In this document: positions 1-12,416 of the stretch, piece by piece | Layout of the letters: each line of letters starts with the position of its first letter | Position numbering within the stretch: the stretch's first letter is position 1 | Assembly: GCA_037176845.1 (NCBI GenBank) | Contig: JAYKXP010000057.1 | Span: 248,001 to 312,000, forward strand | Direction: 5' to 3' | Length of the DNA: 64,000 nucleotides | DNA from: Paramarasmius palmivorus | Lineage: Eukaryota > Basidiomycota > Agaricomycetes > Agaricales > Marasmiaceae | The notes under the pieces: generated by a model | Told to the model about the DNA's origin: nothing | Seen by the model: the letters and a program-made list of their open reading frames with translations, nothing else | Databases searched by the model: none | Position numbers and translations under genes: made by a program

Positions 1-553
1 AGAGATCAGGTCACAGTCGGGGCAGAAGGCGAAGCTCCACCGTCATGGGGAAAAGTCAGCTTGTGTGTCGCTTTTTTCCACGGTGATTGTCCGTTCCGCT
101 AGCCGTCAATTGAAGCTGTTGCATGACTTTGCATGACTGATCGAAGTCTCGGCCAACAGTATCACATTGGTTCGTAGCTATACTTGGCTGCCCTGTAACA
201 TCCTCAGTTTCGCGGATTCATGTATTATATGTACTAGAAAATGTGAGGAATGCACCCTCACACGACCCGCAAAACAGGATGTGAATTCGACGTCATTCTA
301 CTCGAAGATTGGCGTACGGCCAAATAAGCCCACAGTGTGCCAACACAAGATAGTCCTTGATAGAAAAGCGGCCACGGGACTGATGTGGGCGCTGGGACAG
401 AAAAAATGTGCCATGGAATCCATATGGACCTATCCATTCTAGCCACGGCCTTATACGGTTTGTTGGGAAGGCCTTAGCACTCAGAGCTACTAATCACATT
501 CCTTGACCCTATAATACACGATGGTTGTTATACAACGAATTAACTGGCCTGCT

Positions 554-1505
554 TCACATCTGCTTGTCTCTGTCCGTGAGGGGCACGTACTAGAATAACT
601 GAATTAAAAACTAGCTCATCAAAGAGGCTGCGGAGGACTTACACGAACACCCATTATTTCCTTTTGTGTGACCTTTCCGTCGGAATCCTTGTCAACATGA
701 AGGATGTTCTGCATTAGGGTTCCGACTGGAATGAACATTCGACCCGGAGATGCAAGTTGCTCTACCAACGCATCTGGGATAACAGGTGCGGCGGCGCCAA
801 CATGAATAGCATCGTAGGGACCTAGAATGTAGAGGAAAGTAACCCGAACGACCGAAAACAAGAGTGGACCCACCGTCGCTTGGAGACCCTTTACGCCCAT
901 CACCCGCAATTACTTTGATTGCCCCGGATTCCAGTGCATCACCCAAGCCATCTCTCTTCAGGTTACTGATAGACCAGTCAACCAGTTCCTCAACATGTTC
1001 GATTCCGACAACTTTTCCACCATCCACAAGATGATGAAGGACCGCGACAAGATACCCAGATCCACTCCCAATATCGAGAACGTTAGCTCCGGGTTTCAGG
1101 TAGGGAAGGAGGTGCTCTGCGGCATAAGCGTGCTACAGTACAACACGACTTTCAGGGTGCATTAATTCTAGTGCACAATGAGGACCTGCTAACCATGTGT
1201 GGTGCACTGATGGTTGCTCCGTACCCGATTGTCCTAGAGTAAATGTCGTTCTCAGCTCGGTTCCTCGGACAAGAAAGCGAATCTCCGCAACTGGGGTGAG
1301 TCTTCGTAGGCATCCTCCTTGCGTCGAACATAGTTTGCTCGGTCGACTTTCGCCATTGCCTGCTCATAATACAAGGAATGTAATTACTGCGAGTCTGAGG
1401 CGCAATGAAACACACCTGTGCAACACGCTGCGAATGAAATATTCCGTTATTGGCCATATTGGCAATGAGTTCTGCGTTCGTTTTCCCTGAGCAGCGCCAC
1501 GCCAT
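554..1505 (-). CDS. Protein-L-isoaspartate O-methyltransferase (PCMT)
   Basis: Repairs isoaspartyl residues in aged proteins by transferring a methyl group from S-adenosylmethionine; normally cytosolic. Hand-spliced minus-strand gene of about 225 aa, the usual family length. It starts at MAWRCSGKTNAELI (ATG at 1503-1505) and continues through AMAKVDRANYV, the TIGYGATISAPHM substrate-side segment and HAYAAEHLLPYLKPG. The SAM-binding motif I is VLDIGSGSGYL, and VVGIEHVEELV is motif-II-like. Then follow PYDAIHVGAAAP, and VTQKEIMGVR spliced to YVPLTDRDKQM and a TGA at 554-556. All these blocks are family hallmarks. At least five short introns are needed; one donor (GTTGCG) is weak. The first ATG was chosen because the conserved N-terminal W-C-S-G-x-T-N block follows directly. 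It is divergent from the transporter gene starting at 2008, with about 500 bp between them that could hold both promoters. Identification is firm; individual exon edges are less so. Confidence 0.92.
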
Positions 1506-2007
1506 GAGTGCTTCCTGTTGAGGGTTGACGCTATATATGACGAGGATGCCCGAGTCTGAATAGGCCAAGGAGTAGCGATTTGCAAGCGATGGAGTTGTTG
1601 AATTCAGTGCTGCGTCACGATGAGCGTCAAAGGTCACAGCGTAAAGTTACGTAACGTCACAGAGCTGTCACGCTCGAGGGTAAAGGAGGTTTGGAACTGG
1701 AAAATCACAACATTTTCTGCATATGGATGGCCAATCCACGGTATAATCATCCATTGAATGATGCGGCAGCGCCTTGATGCTTTCACCAGCTCAGAAAGGG
1801 GTCGATCTAGTTCGCGACCGTGTTGCTGTGCTAGTCACGCTTGGTCCAGGCCAAACGCGTGGATCGCACGTGTGTGCTTTTGACCGGAATTATGATAGGA
1901 GAAACGCGGGCGGACATGCTTGGCTCTTTCTTTTTAAATTCCTGTTCAACCTATCGCCCAGTCGCTCAACTCGCTTCTGACTCTGTGAGAGGACTGCGTG
2001 CTGTTAG
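1506..2007. promoter_or_regulatory. Divergent intergenic region
   Basis: About 500 bp separates the oppositely oriented methyltransferase and transporter genes. Short open frames here (for example 1774-1980) show no family resemblance. The stretch presumably holds both promoters; no specific element was recognised. Confidence 0.4.
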
Positions 2008-4013
2008 ATGAAGGAATCTCTTCCTCTCGGGCCCCTTCTGTTGACCGTTTTCACGGTGTGTGCAACAGGAATTTTTTTTATACGTCGCTGACACGGTTTG
2101 CAGTCAATTCTAGAGGTCTTTCTCCTATGTCTTGCTGGATATATACTTGCTTCAAAAGGGATTTTGGATAAGAAAACCCAGAAGGTGTGTTCCCAAATTT
2201 ATGCCGCTCATGAAAGTTGTTTAAAACGTCACCAATAGCAACTCAATCGCCTCAATGTATCTCTCTTCACCCCTGCTCTGCTTTTCTCCAAAGTCGCTTT
2301 CTTCTTATCTCCTGGTGTGTGCTGCAGCCTTCTCTCTGTGGCTCTACGATGTGAATGCTCGAATTCCAGAAAAGTTGAGGGAGCTATGGATTATACCTAT
2401 CTTCTTCGTCGTTGTGACTGTCGTCTCGATGGCCGTCTCATACATACTTGGGACGATATTCCGGTTGAAGAAGTCTCAAAGGTGCGCCACATCAGTCGAG
2501 CTATCTAGCAAGGTTCTGTCATTGACATTTTTATAGGGCATTCGCTATGGCAGCATCAATGTTCATGAATTCGAACTCTCTACCCATTGCCCTTATGCAG
2601 AGTCTCGTCGTTACGGTACATGGTCTAAAGTGGAGCAAAGACGACAACAAAAATGCTATGCTCGGTCGAGCCCTAACCTATCTGGTACTATACAGCACTC
2701 TTGGTATGATTGTAAGTCACGTCACCGATGAACATTCTACCTTTTTCTCTGACTGATGGTACCTACCCTCTTTCATTAGTTGAGATGGAGCTATGGTGTT
2801 CGTCTCTTATCTCAAGCCGATGATGAGGGTGCTATTCGACTGCCTGATGACACCGAGGACCCTCTTCATTCTTCCCAAGAAACTTTCAACGAGCCGACTA
2901 CTGATTCCGAATATTCGGCCACTGCTCCATCTGTACCTTCGATCGTCGTTGATGATACCCACACTCGCCCACAACCGGCTCGCAAGCAATCCAAATTCTA
3001 CAATTCTTTCCCTAACTCTCCTAACCAATCCCGCGTTCAATTACCTTCTATAGAATCGGCGGCACCCTCGGCGTTTAATTCTGACGACGATACAACCGAT
3101 GACGAGGCAGGCACTATCACTGCCGAGAACTCAAACTCAAGACCTTTACCAATACACCATCACTCACAACCACCAGCATCCTCTACATCCCCCTTACGCA
3201 CTTTCTTCAGGCGGTGCAAACGCAGGGCCCATCGCGCCTGGGTAGCCTTCAATGAATTCATGACCGTGCCGCTTTGGGCAGCCCTACTGTCGATCATAGT
3301 CGCCCTCATTCAGCCTGTTCAACACGCGCTCGAAATGCACATGCAACCTGTTAAGGGTGCATTGACAAGTGCTGGTAACTGTTCTATTCCAGTAACTCTG
3401 ATCGTACTTGGGGCATATTTCTATCCTACGAAGGACGAGAAGGAGACCACTATACCTCAACAGTTGAACGGTGATGGCACCACCGCGTCCATGCTGGAGT
3501 CAAGTTCTACCTCCACTTTGTTGCAGAGCGTGCGGGATATGTTCCACGGTAAAGCCAGACAACGTCAAGATAACGTGGCACGACCTGGGGAAACCAAGAC
3601 GGTGATCATTGCTGTTGCCTCGAGGATGATCCTCACACCACTCCTTCTCTTGCCATTCATGGCGTTCTCCGCGAAGTTCGACATACAAAGAGTGTTTGAC
3701 GAGTATGCGTTTCCTTCTTCCACGATCCTGCATTTTACTCATGTTTCCCTTGTAGCCCAGTCTTCGTTGTATCAAATGTCCTGTTGATTTCTTCGCCTCC
3801 AGCCTTGACACTCGCTCAGGTTCGTGTTTCGCACTATATTAATCGCGCCAGATGAAACTCACAACCAAATTGGAAATCTAGATCACGCAAGCAGCTTCTG
3901 GGGACGCGTTTGAGCGGCTGATCAGTCGTACTATCTTTTGGTCGTATTGTATCGTTACACCTCCCGCGACGATCATCTACATCGTGATCGGTCTGCTTTT
4001 GGCCAAGCTGTGA
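2008..4013 (+). CDS. Auxin efflux carrier (AEC)-family membrane transporter, Ecm3-like
   Basis: Belongs to the AEC/PIN-like membrane transport family (PF03547), whose fungal members include yeast Ecm3; substrates are largely unknown. Spliced from an ATG at 2008 (MKESLPLGPLLLTVFT). The N-terminal half shows the family pattern of hydrophobic helices: SILEVFLLCLAGYILASKG, then LNVSLFTPALLFSKVAFF, which carries the conserved N-x-x-x-P-x-L-L-F-x-K signature. LWIIPIFFVVVTVVSMAVSY and FMNSNSLPIALMQSLV follow; N-S-x-S/x-L-P is also conserved. A long hydrophilic central loop rich in Ser, Thr, Asp and Pro (about 2780-3200) precedes the C-terminal helices, including VPLWAALLSIIVALIQPVQ and the last helix IVTPPATIIYIVIGLLLA. 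About six introns; protein roughly 560 aa. The stop at 4011-4013 follows directly after the last helix. Family assignment is solid; substrate is not predictable. Confidence 0.88.
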
Positions 4014-4439
4014 TTTTGGGAAATTGTCCAGAGTGAACGATGATCCGTTGAGGACATTGTCTACACATACAATAGTTGCTATATGTTCTTGTATAACTGA
4101 TTAGCTGTACCCGTACCCTCTATAGATTGTCCAATACATTATACATACACGACCTTCACTGGATCAACTGGCAACTGTCCTTCCGGTAACGTAAAAACAC
4201 CGTGTCACACGATTCCATCAATGGACGCAAGATATCTTGATAATTGATTCCTACCACTGCTTACTTCGTATGTTACGGTTTTCCGAAGGAGCGGCACTCG
4301 GCGATAATATAATGATATGTTGATTTGTCTCATATGACGGTCTGGTTTCTTGCTCTTCCCACCTTCTAGAGGACGACCCCAATAGAAAGCAAAATCCATA
4401 CTGAAGATTGTTTCTCTAGAGCGCCATAATATCAAGGTG

Positions 4440-6847
4440 ATGGACACACGCACGGGTCTCGTCGTCGGAATTTTCGTCGTCTTTGTTACTTCTCGGATTA
4501 TCAAGTTTTTCAATGCTCTCCGAGTCAGTTTTGTTCTTAATTGTTATAGATAGTGGTTGCTCATCGTTCTTTGCAGACTGTGAACTATATTCCAGGATAT
4601 CGGCCCCCATTCGCGCCCCTTGACTTTCCAGGCGTAGTTCTCCCGACGAAATGGTGGAATACTGGGATAGACGTGCACTTTACTCGGCGACACGATAGTG
4701 CGTAGCCCTATTTTCCCAAATTTTCAGTCATGGTCAATCCTGTCCCTTTTTAGTGTACAAGGAAAGGGAGTACCTGTCAATAGTGCCGTTTATCTCAGGT
4801 GTACCCGATATTTGGACCAACAACCTTGAAGTTGCGAAGCAAATAGAATCAGGGGGTCCCAAGGGACTGTTTTTCAAACCTATAACATCCAGCCGTGCAC
4901 TCCGGTACGCCATCTGAGTTTCCTTACACCGCACTTCATGCTGAACGTCGATATCGATGTAAGGCTTTGGGGAAGCAATCTCGCAGCGTCAAATGGAGAA
5001 GTTTGGAGGAAACATCGTCGCGTCATGGGTCCTGCGTTTAATATCAAGCTGTGGGTTTTCTGATTCTTCGACATCTGGATCATACTCAGGAGACCATTAG
5101 GTATCGGCTCGTATGGAACAAGACGAAAGAAATTTACAAAGAGATGGTTTCTGGGCAAGACTGGGCCGCGAAAAGCGTCGTAGAAGTGGACCCGGTGCAA
5201 TCTATCACCTACAAGGTTCGGATCCTGTTTCATATGTACTGCTGAAGCTACATCTCGCTCTTTAGTTGGCTCTCATATTGGTTGGGACGTGCGGTTTTGG
5301 GCTTCCTGGGAGCTGGTACGTTTATGGGTTTTATCTGAAACACCAACGCTAATCTTGGAATCACAGGTCAGAGCCTCCCCGAACTCAAGATTCCAACAGT
5401 ATGACCGTTCAAGGCGCCCTACGCCTCATTGCCGACTCCGTCACTTTCACCCTCTTTGCGCCCAAATGGTTGAAAGCTCTCCCTCTCAAATGGTCAGGAT
5501 CATCACACTTTCCCCATCAACCACGAAGCTATTGCTCATCCAACGAACAGGATCCAAGAATCTCATGACGCCCATGTCGAACTCAGTGTCTTCATGAAAG
5601 AACAGATCGAACTGCGAAAGGCGACTATTTCTTCTGTCCCTTCGCAAGCAGGGCACGAGTCAGACCAGAGCGACGCTGCCGTCAAGAATAATCTGTTGAA
5701 CCTGCTTGTGCAAGCAAGCGAAGATGAAGAGGGAAAATATAAACTGGACGACGAAGAACTGGTTAGCACTTCCCATCATGGGTATCCTCAACTGACGAGG
5801 TTTTTCTCCTTTCCAGATTGGCAATGTCTTCCTACTTCTCTTAGCTGGCCATGGTTCATTTCTAACTACCTCTCGCTCTCTTGCTCGTGTTAATAGGTCG
5901 TTCTATCCCAGAAACCACAGCTAACGCTCTTGCTGGGACCTTCGGGTATTTGGCGGCCAACCCTAAAGTACAGGAAGAAATCTATGAGCACATCATCAAT
6001 GTCGTCGGACGTGACAGAGACATCGTGCGTTGCTCATATCATTGTCTCTGGATCGGTCTGAGTTTCCGTTCCTATAGGAATTCGAGGACTATGGAAATCT
6101 CAACAAAGTGATGTCAGCGTTTGTCGAAACAGTACGGTTACTTCGTGAGTGGCTGTCATCAATCTGGACCACTAAGTCAACTAACCCTGCTGTCCCCTAT
6201 TAGCTGGTGGACATATCTTGATTCGAGAGGCTGCAGAAGACACTGTTCTTGAAATTCCCGCTGACCCCAAAGTGGACCCTGAAGGCGCGAAATTAGGACA
6301 AAAGGAGTCAATCCCTATCAGTCAAGGAACACAGGTACGTTGGGTCGGCTATGTACCCTGATACTTTTAAAGAATGCTCTCCTGAACAGGTGGTCGTTGA
6401 TATGATTGGAATTCGTGAGTCTTAGAGTGTGGATAAACTGATTACACTTTCCCCTTACGACTTGCATTGCGTCAGATCGCAATCCTCGCTACTTCGAAGA
6501 CCCTGAGGAGTACAAGCCATCCAGGTGGTATGACATACCCAATGACTCTGAATTGTTCACTGGGTTCAGTGTGGGTGCGTCAAGCTCCTCCTTTTCCCGC
6601 GGCCGTATCCACGAATAACATGTGCTGATATCCTCTTTTAGGTCCCCGTGCCTGCATTGGGCGAAAGTTTGCCACCACAGAAGCCATCTGTTTCCTCGCG
6701 CTGCTTTTGCGAGATTGGAGAATCAGTCCTTTATTGCGAAACGGAGAGGCAGAAGATGATTGGAAGAGCAGGTGTTTGGTCCCCAAGTTTTCTCTCACCC
6801 TATGCGTGGCGAACATTGGGGTCAGGTTCACGCGGAGAACTGACTAG
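4440..6847 (+). CDS. Cytochrome P450 monooxygenase
   Basis: Haem-thiolate monooxygenase, membrane-anchored in the ER. From the ATG at 4440 the protein begins with a hydrophobic anchor (MDTRTGLVVGIFVVFVTSRI) followed by the proline hinge YIPGYRPPFAPL. Recognisable motifs in order: helix C W-x-x-x-R (EVWRKHRRVMGPAF); the helix I oxygen-activation motif AGHETT, assembled across an intron whose donor is near 5855 and acceptor near 5920; the helix K ExxR (ETVR, near 6125); the PERF-region equivalent YKPSRW; and the haem-binding loop FSVGPRACIG with the axial cysteine (near 6575-6655), also split by an intron. The chain ends VANIGVRFTRRTD. About ten introns; length roughly 530 aa. It resembles fatty-acid/xenobiotic-type basidiomycete P450s, but I cannot name a CYP family from sequence alone. 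All catalytic motifs are present, so it is probably functional. Confidence 0.9.
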
Positions 6848-7403
6848 AACCCAGTCGTAGTGCTGCGAGTCGCGACTGGTTACCGGTTACGTGTTGATGT
6901 GCCTGCCGATGTCGATGAGACCCCGCGAATTTGCTGCTTAGGTTTTCAAGTATTAATATCCATTTCTAACCTCACGTTCACTACATCTGACTGGATTCCT
7001 ACCTGTACTAAAAACTCACGGATGCATCAGGGTTGCTCTTCATGTCAATGAACGCTCTTGTGTGTGTGCAAAATCGTACATTCGTTTCTTATTTCGTGCA
7101 GACGAGATTTACACGGACAAGTTACATACAAATGTCCAGGTAAGTTGGTCAATCAGATTAAGTTAAGTGATATGATACTGAGTTTCATTGCCTTTTGTCC
7201 ATGCAGTCATAAACGTCGTGACGTCGTCAAGACCTGGCCATCTTGATAGCGCAATAACATCAGCAAGTCGAAGGAGACATCCGTAAAGACCGTCACTCAC
7301 ATTGCACAGGCGACAACAACTACATCCCAAAAGTGTAGGTTTTAGAACCTAGCGACTACATCCAGGTTCAATAAGAAGGAACTTGTTGTTAGAGAAACAC
7401 AAC
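6848..7403. other. Intergenic, nothing recognised
   Basis: No conserved coding pattern in either direction; short open frames at 6860-7051 and 7058-7246 look like chance. It separates the convergent 3' ends of the P450 (+) and the small basic protein gene (-), so it should hold both terminators. Confidence 0.4.
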
Positions 7404-7860
7404 TTACAGCAACGATAGCGTTAGGTCACCATGGACCTTGGCCTTCAACTCGACGGCTACGTCCAAGTTCAGATCCAATCGAAGCTTCAAAGGCTTATCG
7501 CCCGACTCTCCGCCCTCCGCCTCCACCCTCGTCACCTTCTGCTAAACCCCCAACGGCGCCACCGACCTGGTTGACAGCCCCTTTAGCTGTGTTGGTCACT
7601 TGCTTACCAACATCATCAACTTCATCAACACCGGGAAGGCCAGCACCTCCGCCTTGGCGACGACGACGTCTGGGCGGTTGCTGTCGTGCGGGTCCAGCAT
7701 CTGAATCGGCATCACCGGCACTGCTACCAGCAGAGACACTTCGTGGGGTCCGACTCCTGCCACGACGAGATTGCGAGCGAGGGCCCTGTTGTTGACGAGC
7801 TGGAGGAGGACCGGCGGACGGAGAACGAGATTGATTGCCTGGGTTTTGAGGCTCAGCCAT
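7404..7860 (-). CDS. Small conserved fungal protein with basic low-complexity N-terminus
   Basis: Function unknown. From the ATG at 7858-7860 the frame encodes MAEPQNPGNQSRSPSAG, then an Arg/Ser/Pro/Gln-rich segment (PPRRRRRQGGG), then a linker LPGVDEVDDVGKQVTNTAKG with Gly/Val repeats. In that frame the chain would stop at about 7495. The neighbouring frame, however, continues into an amphipathic block, GDKPLKLRLDLNLD then VAVELKAKVHGDLTLSLL and a stop at 7404-7406. I recall this ending as conserved in similar basidiomycete proteins. Joining the halves needs a shift of one base near 7510-7540, in a GGTGGAGGCGGAGG-type stretch. That could be a very short intron, a sequencing slip or a real frameshift. 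It lies divergent to the DUF6987 gene. Confidence is good for a real gene, low for its exact structure. Confidence 0.6.
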
Positions 7861-8925
7861 GCTGGGAATCGGATATGCTTTGCGAAGTGACTGATATGTG
7901 TTGTTGGGGGGATAAGTGGGAAAGAAAGATTATCAGGTGTGTGGAATTGCTTGTCTATTTAAATTCGGGAACTGCCCTATTTTGACGCAAATATGAGCTC
8001 ATGACTAGGCGGGACTCGCGTGGAGTTCTACATGATGTTCTGACGCTGGCTGGGAAATAACCTTGTGCTTGACTGCGATAGGAAGGGGTAAGTAAGGACA
8101 GCTTATTTCGGGGCTTTTTACCGGGTCCAATCTCAAAGGTAGCAACCAACCGCCAGTGATGTCATTCATTGCATCGTCCTCCCGCTTTGCTGAATTTGCG
8201 CTGTTTTTTTTTTCCGTTCTACAGTCGAAAACGAAGTGTTTTTCTTCCAAAAAAAACAGTCATGTCGTTCAACGGAAGCAATTTGCAAATGAAGCCCTTC
8301 GAAAAAGGGACATAATGGTTCCTGAGCTTTGCACCGCCACAATGACGTCGCTTACATCGACCTCCTTCCTGATTGTGCCTGGTCGCTCGGCTCAGTGCAG
8401 AATGGCAGAACTTGGATCGAGTTCCAAACCTCCTTAGGCTCCTACTGCCAGCTATGCATACGTAGCGTTCAGACCGCTGTCAAGTTCTTTACTTGTGCCG
8501 TGAATCGTGGAACGTACATGTCTCTGCTAGTTGCTTACTTTGATTCATGCTGCGCTTGGAGCTGAAGCAGGTCAATTGCGTTGGAAGTTGGATACCTTCC
8601 AAACAGATTGCACCACTACTGTTCTGGGCCTCAGTGGTTGTCGTTAGCTTATTAAGCATGGCGCGCCACCACGACACGCCGATATGCTCTAACGGGAATT
8701 TGGCACCTGTGAAAGGGCTTATTCACTATCCAGAACTGGCCATGCATGTCATGAAGGTCCACTCTTATGATATTTGGATGATCCCTTCATGATATCACTT
8801 TCCATGCTCCCATTAGAATACGGCGCCACCCCCAAAGATTTAAATCTCTCGGTCTGCAAGCCTTGCCAACAGAAATCCCATCAAACTCTTCTTAAACGCC
8901 CTCTCATCTAATAGAAATCAATATC
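7861..8925. promoter_or_regulatory. Divergent intergenic region, about 1 kb
   Basis: Lies between the 5' ends of the small basic protein gene (-) and the DUF6987 gene (+). Contains a T-run near 8203-8211. Small open frames (8156-8437, 8329-8565, 8547-8792) have no recognisable motif and are not called as genes. Probably holds both promoters. Confidence 0.35.
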
Positions 8926-9844
8926 ATGTCTCAAGGCGACATCGCTGATATCCAACTCCCTCAACATGCTGGCGATAACCGCTCCGATGCTGGCTTTACC
9001 GACAGCACTAGCGACGAGCGCACCCCAGAACAAAAGAAGGCAGACAAGGAGCTTGCGGAACGTCTCGCCGTTCTTATCGAAGATGCAAACTCTCGTGTCG
9101 TACCCCTTACCAGAATGATTCGTAAGGTAATCATCTCTCGGCATCTATGTGTTAACTCCGCTGACGGCCGCGCCCATAGCACATCGAGAATATGGACGCT
9201 AGGAAGGAGGAAGACCGCGACGAGAATGAGCTTGTTAAACAAGTCAAACCGCTTCTCGAACAAGCCGAGAAAATTCTCAACGAAACGCAAGGTGCCATCA
9301 AGGGAGCCGACCCTGATAAACGCCTTTCAAACAAGGCCACTAGGCACGTTCAGGACCATAGGGCAACTCCCGAAGAGCAGCGCCTGGCAGAGGCGCTCAA
9401 AGTCGTACGTAACAACGTGCTGTACCGTGCGAAATCATGAACTGATATGTTCACAGTTGCTGGAGGAAGTCGGTGGAACAATCGAGTGGGCGAGGAACAA
9501 ATTGGACAGCTTCCCCAAGGCCAAAAAGGATCTCGGCCCCTTGTTAGACGCTCTCGGTCGTCAGTGATGTTAACTTTTTGTTTGAATATGACTAACGACA
9601 TGATACAGAGCCTTTGACGCAAATCGTTGGAGGTGTCGGACTACTGCTTGCCGGCGTCTTGAATCTCGTCGGAAACTTGCTCAGTGGGCTTGGCCTTGAT
9701 AGTCTGCTCAAGGGCATTGTCTCCGCAACCGTAAGTTCGTCTTAGCTCTCACCCTGGATTTTGGGCTGAGTTACTCTGCAGGGTCTCGATAAAATCTACA
9801 AGGGACTGGGACTCGATAAGTGGCTGAATTCGGGAAAGAAGTAA
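8926..9844 (+). CDS. DUF6987 domain protein
   Basis: Conserved filamentous-fungal protein of unknown function. Exons: 8926-9126, 9180-9404, then 9457 to about 9559, and two short 3' exons ending at the TAA 9842-9844. The N-terminus is acidic and Gln/Asp-rich (MSQGDIADIQLPQHAGDN), followed by a charged helical region ELAERLAVLIEDANSRVVPL. The characteristic block is KPLLEQAEKILNETQGAIKG, ADPDKRLSN. Then come EVGGTIEWARNKLDSFPKAK and a glycine/leucine-rich hydrophobic end VGGVGLLLAGVLNLVGNLL plus GLDKIYKGLGLDKWLN. That end may associate with membranes. Total about 235 aa. The third intron has two possible donors around 9555-9560; GTCAGT is favoured because it restores the conserved frame. Confidence 0.8.
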
Positions 9845-10137
9845 ATTTGAAGCAAAGCGTTGGGGATCGGCTTGGACTGGACTTTGAAAGATGTGCTGTA
9901 TTAAGGATTACGGACTTTGAATGTGTACTGTACTATATTGTACTCTTGGTACTTAACGAAAATCTAGTTTAGCAGAACACAAGGTTGTTTAATAGTAAGC
10001 GCCAAGAATTTAGACCGAGCGCTTGTGTCACTGGCCCGTCATCAATTCAAAGGCGCACGTTTGACTTCGACCACCAGCATCGAACTGCTAGGTACAAGCA
10101 CGACGCACACATTCTCTATGTCGAGCTGGACGTCAAT

Positions 10138-12234
10138 ATGAACCCAAGAAATCGACCCACTAGCACTGTGCAAATAGCAGCTGCCACTCCTGTTCCACGT
10201 CGGAAACAGAAACATCGGATTTCCTCATTGAACGCCCCTCGTAAAACATCGTCTGGTGGACCCCCGCAGCTACCACGAAGGGCATCAATATCAGGCCTGA
10301 CGGCCTCTGGCGCGCAGAAATCACAGCGAACATCCAAAACTTCCCAGAAACTCGTCGTTCTACCGGAAGGTCCGCAGACAAAACCCTTTCCAAGCTCAGA
10401 TGAAGACCTCACGCTGGGATACGAGACGGATGCAGGCGTGAGAGTAAAAGAATATAAGAATGAAGGAGAAAAGATGAACAAGGAGCAGAGGGAGAAGGCA
10501 GGATTCAAGAGGATAACGGCTTACTGTGTTGCGGAAGCGTTTAAAATGAAGTTACTGGCCTCATTCTTGAAACGAGAACACAACGTGGCTCCTAGAGTTT
10601 TTGATGAGGCACTCTATGTGGTGAGTAGGTCCTCACTCTTACTTCGAACTAATACTAAGTTTTGCGTCGAGATGTATCATTTACCCCTTCTCCCGGGATA
10701 CGGTCCCAATGCCAACGTCCGTTCTTCGGCGCCGCCTGCTGACGACGGCAAGTCAATCATGAACCGTCTCTCTGAGGCTGAAGAGAATGGATATCAAGGA
10801 TCTTATTTCGCCTACAACTCCGGAGCAACTCAGCCAAATCCCGACAACGACGGTTACATGACGTCTTCACCGACGGAGACTAGACGCCATCCCGGACCAC
10901 CCACACCTGCTACTCCGTTCACATATACCTCTGCCTCAGAGACGGAGCTCTATGCATCAGCGTCAGAAACAGATGTAGAAGCGGTGATAAGCCCTAGTTC
11001 TGACCACGAAGATGCTACGGCATACCACGGAGAACCGTCGACGTCGGCTCCTGCGACGTATCCACCACGCCAGCCTGATCCCCCTCGTCTTCCGGATGAC
11101 GATAGTGCGGAAGTGGTGTTTTTTGAGTATGGGGTGGTTGTCTGCTTTGGTCTCACCGAAGTACAGGAGAAAAGTATATTAGAAGATGTGGATAATGCAG
11201 GTATAATGAGGCGAAAGATCCCTGAACGCGATTGGGAGATCGAGGAGTGTCACTTTACGGTGAGTTTACCATCCCTTATGCCAAATTTACATGAAACCAA
11301 CGCGTTGACTACAGCACGATCCTAATATCGCGTATCCACGCATCTACAACGACTTCTTTAGTATGTTTTTCACGACGTGCTTGTACGTTGGTGTATTGAC
11401 TGTCATTTTAGCTTTGAAGTCTCGTTCCCACCTCCTCAAGTTGTCCATTGCTCATGCCCTCGCACAATCGACGCTCCTAGCACGCTTCGAATCAAATGCC
11501 CAGCGAGTTCTTTCGTCCCCACAAACCTACTCTATTCCAAAGCAGATGGCTACTGCCGGGGCTCTTCAACTCAAGCGGCATGAGGCACTGAAGCTGACTG
11601 GGCGTCTCTTCAAGCTCCGGACGGACGTAAATCTTGTATCAAATGTTCTGGATGTTCCAGAACTATTCTGGGATGAAGCCAGCCTGAAAGAGCTCTATGA
11701 TGCTGTTAGAGAGTACATGGAGATCGGTCCTCGAGTGCATGTCTTGAACGAGAAACTGGTGACCGCTAGTGACTTTGTAAGTTCTCTATATTGTGTGTAT
11801 GCATGGTAATGCGCTGAATGGGCCTAAAGTTGGATGCTATACATGACCATTTGAATAATTCTGCAATGGAGCGCATAACGGTGAGTTCTTACATTGGATG
11901 GTATTCGAGTTGTGACTTACTCCTTACAATTAGTGGATCATTATCTGGTAAGTATCCTTATCCTTCTCCTTAGTCTTCGTACGTTCAAGCTGATGACTCT
12001 ATAGGTTGATTGTTGTCGCATGTCTAGTTGAGTTGGTGAGACCTTCGAAACATACATTCTAGTCCTTGAACGTTTGAATTCACATTGCCATTCCAGGGTG
12101 AAGTCATTGCCAGACTTGTTGTTCATGCTACCATGGGCAAATCAGAAGGTGTCGTTTCCGCCATGGCACCAGCTATCACAGCATTATCTAGAGAAGAGGC
12201 ACTGAAGACACTGGAGAAAATGATACAGTCGTAG
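10138..12234 (+). CDS. DUF155 protein of the Rmd1/Sif2 family
   Basis: Member of the DUF155 family (PF02582), which includes yeast Rmd1/Rmd8, fission yeast Sif2 and human mitochondrial RMND1; the biochemical role is unresolved. I start at the ATG 10138 (MNPRNRPTSTVQ) because the frame upstream to 9985 looks like leader sequence. The N-terminal third is basic and Ser/Pro-rich. KEQREKAGFKRITAYCVAEA and LLASFLKREHNVAPRVFDEA begin the conserved part. A Ser/Pro/Asp-rich insert of about 130 aa follows (near 10740-11090). Then comes the domain core, AEVVFFEYGVVVCFGLT, KIPERDWEIEECHF and LKLSIAHALAQSTLLARFE. The C-terminus has the expected membrane segment WIIIWLIVVACLVELGEVI. The open frame reads through an in-frame intron at about 10621-10671. 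About seven introns in all; length near 650 aa. Confidence 0.88.
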
Positions 12235-12416
12235 ACTCAGTTTACCTATTATTCGTCTTATGCTCGCGCCACTACTGTACACGGATATTTAGATGACATG
12301 ATGACTATTTCCGTACTTTATACCTACTTCTTAGTTTGACCCTGTCACTCTGCTAGGCTGCTAGGTAAATTTCAGACAATCACAACATCGATGACATCGC
12401 AGGCGAGACGCTGGCA

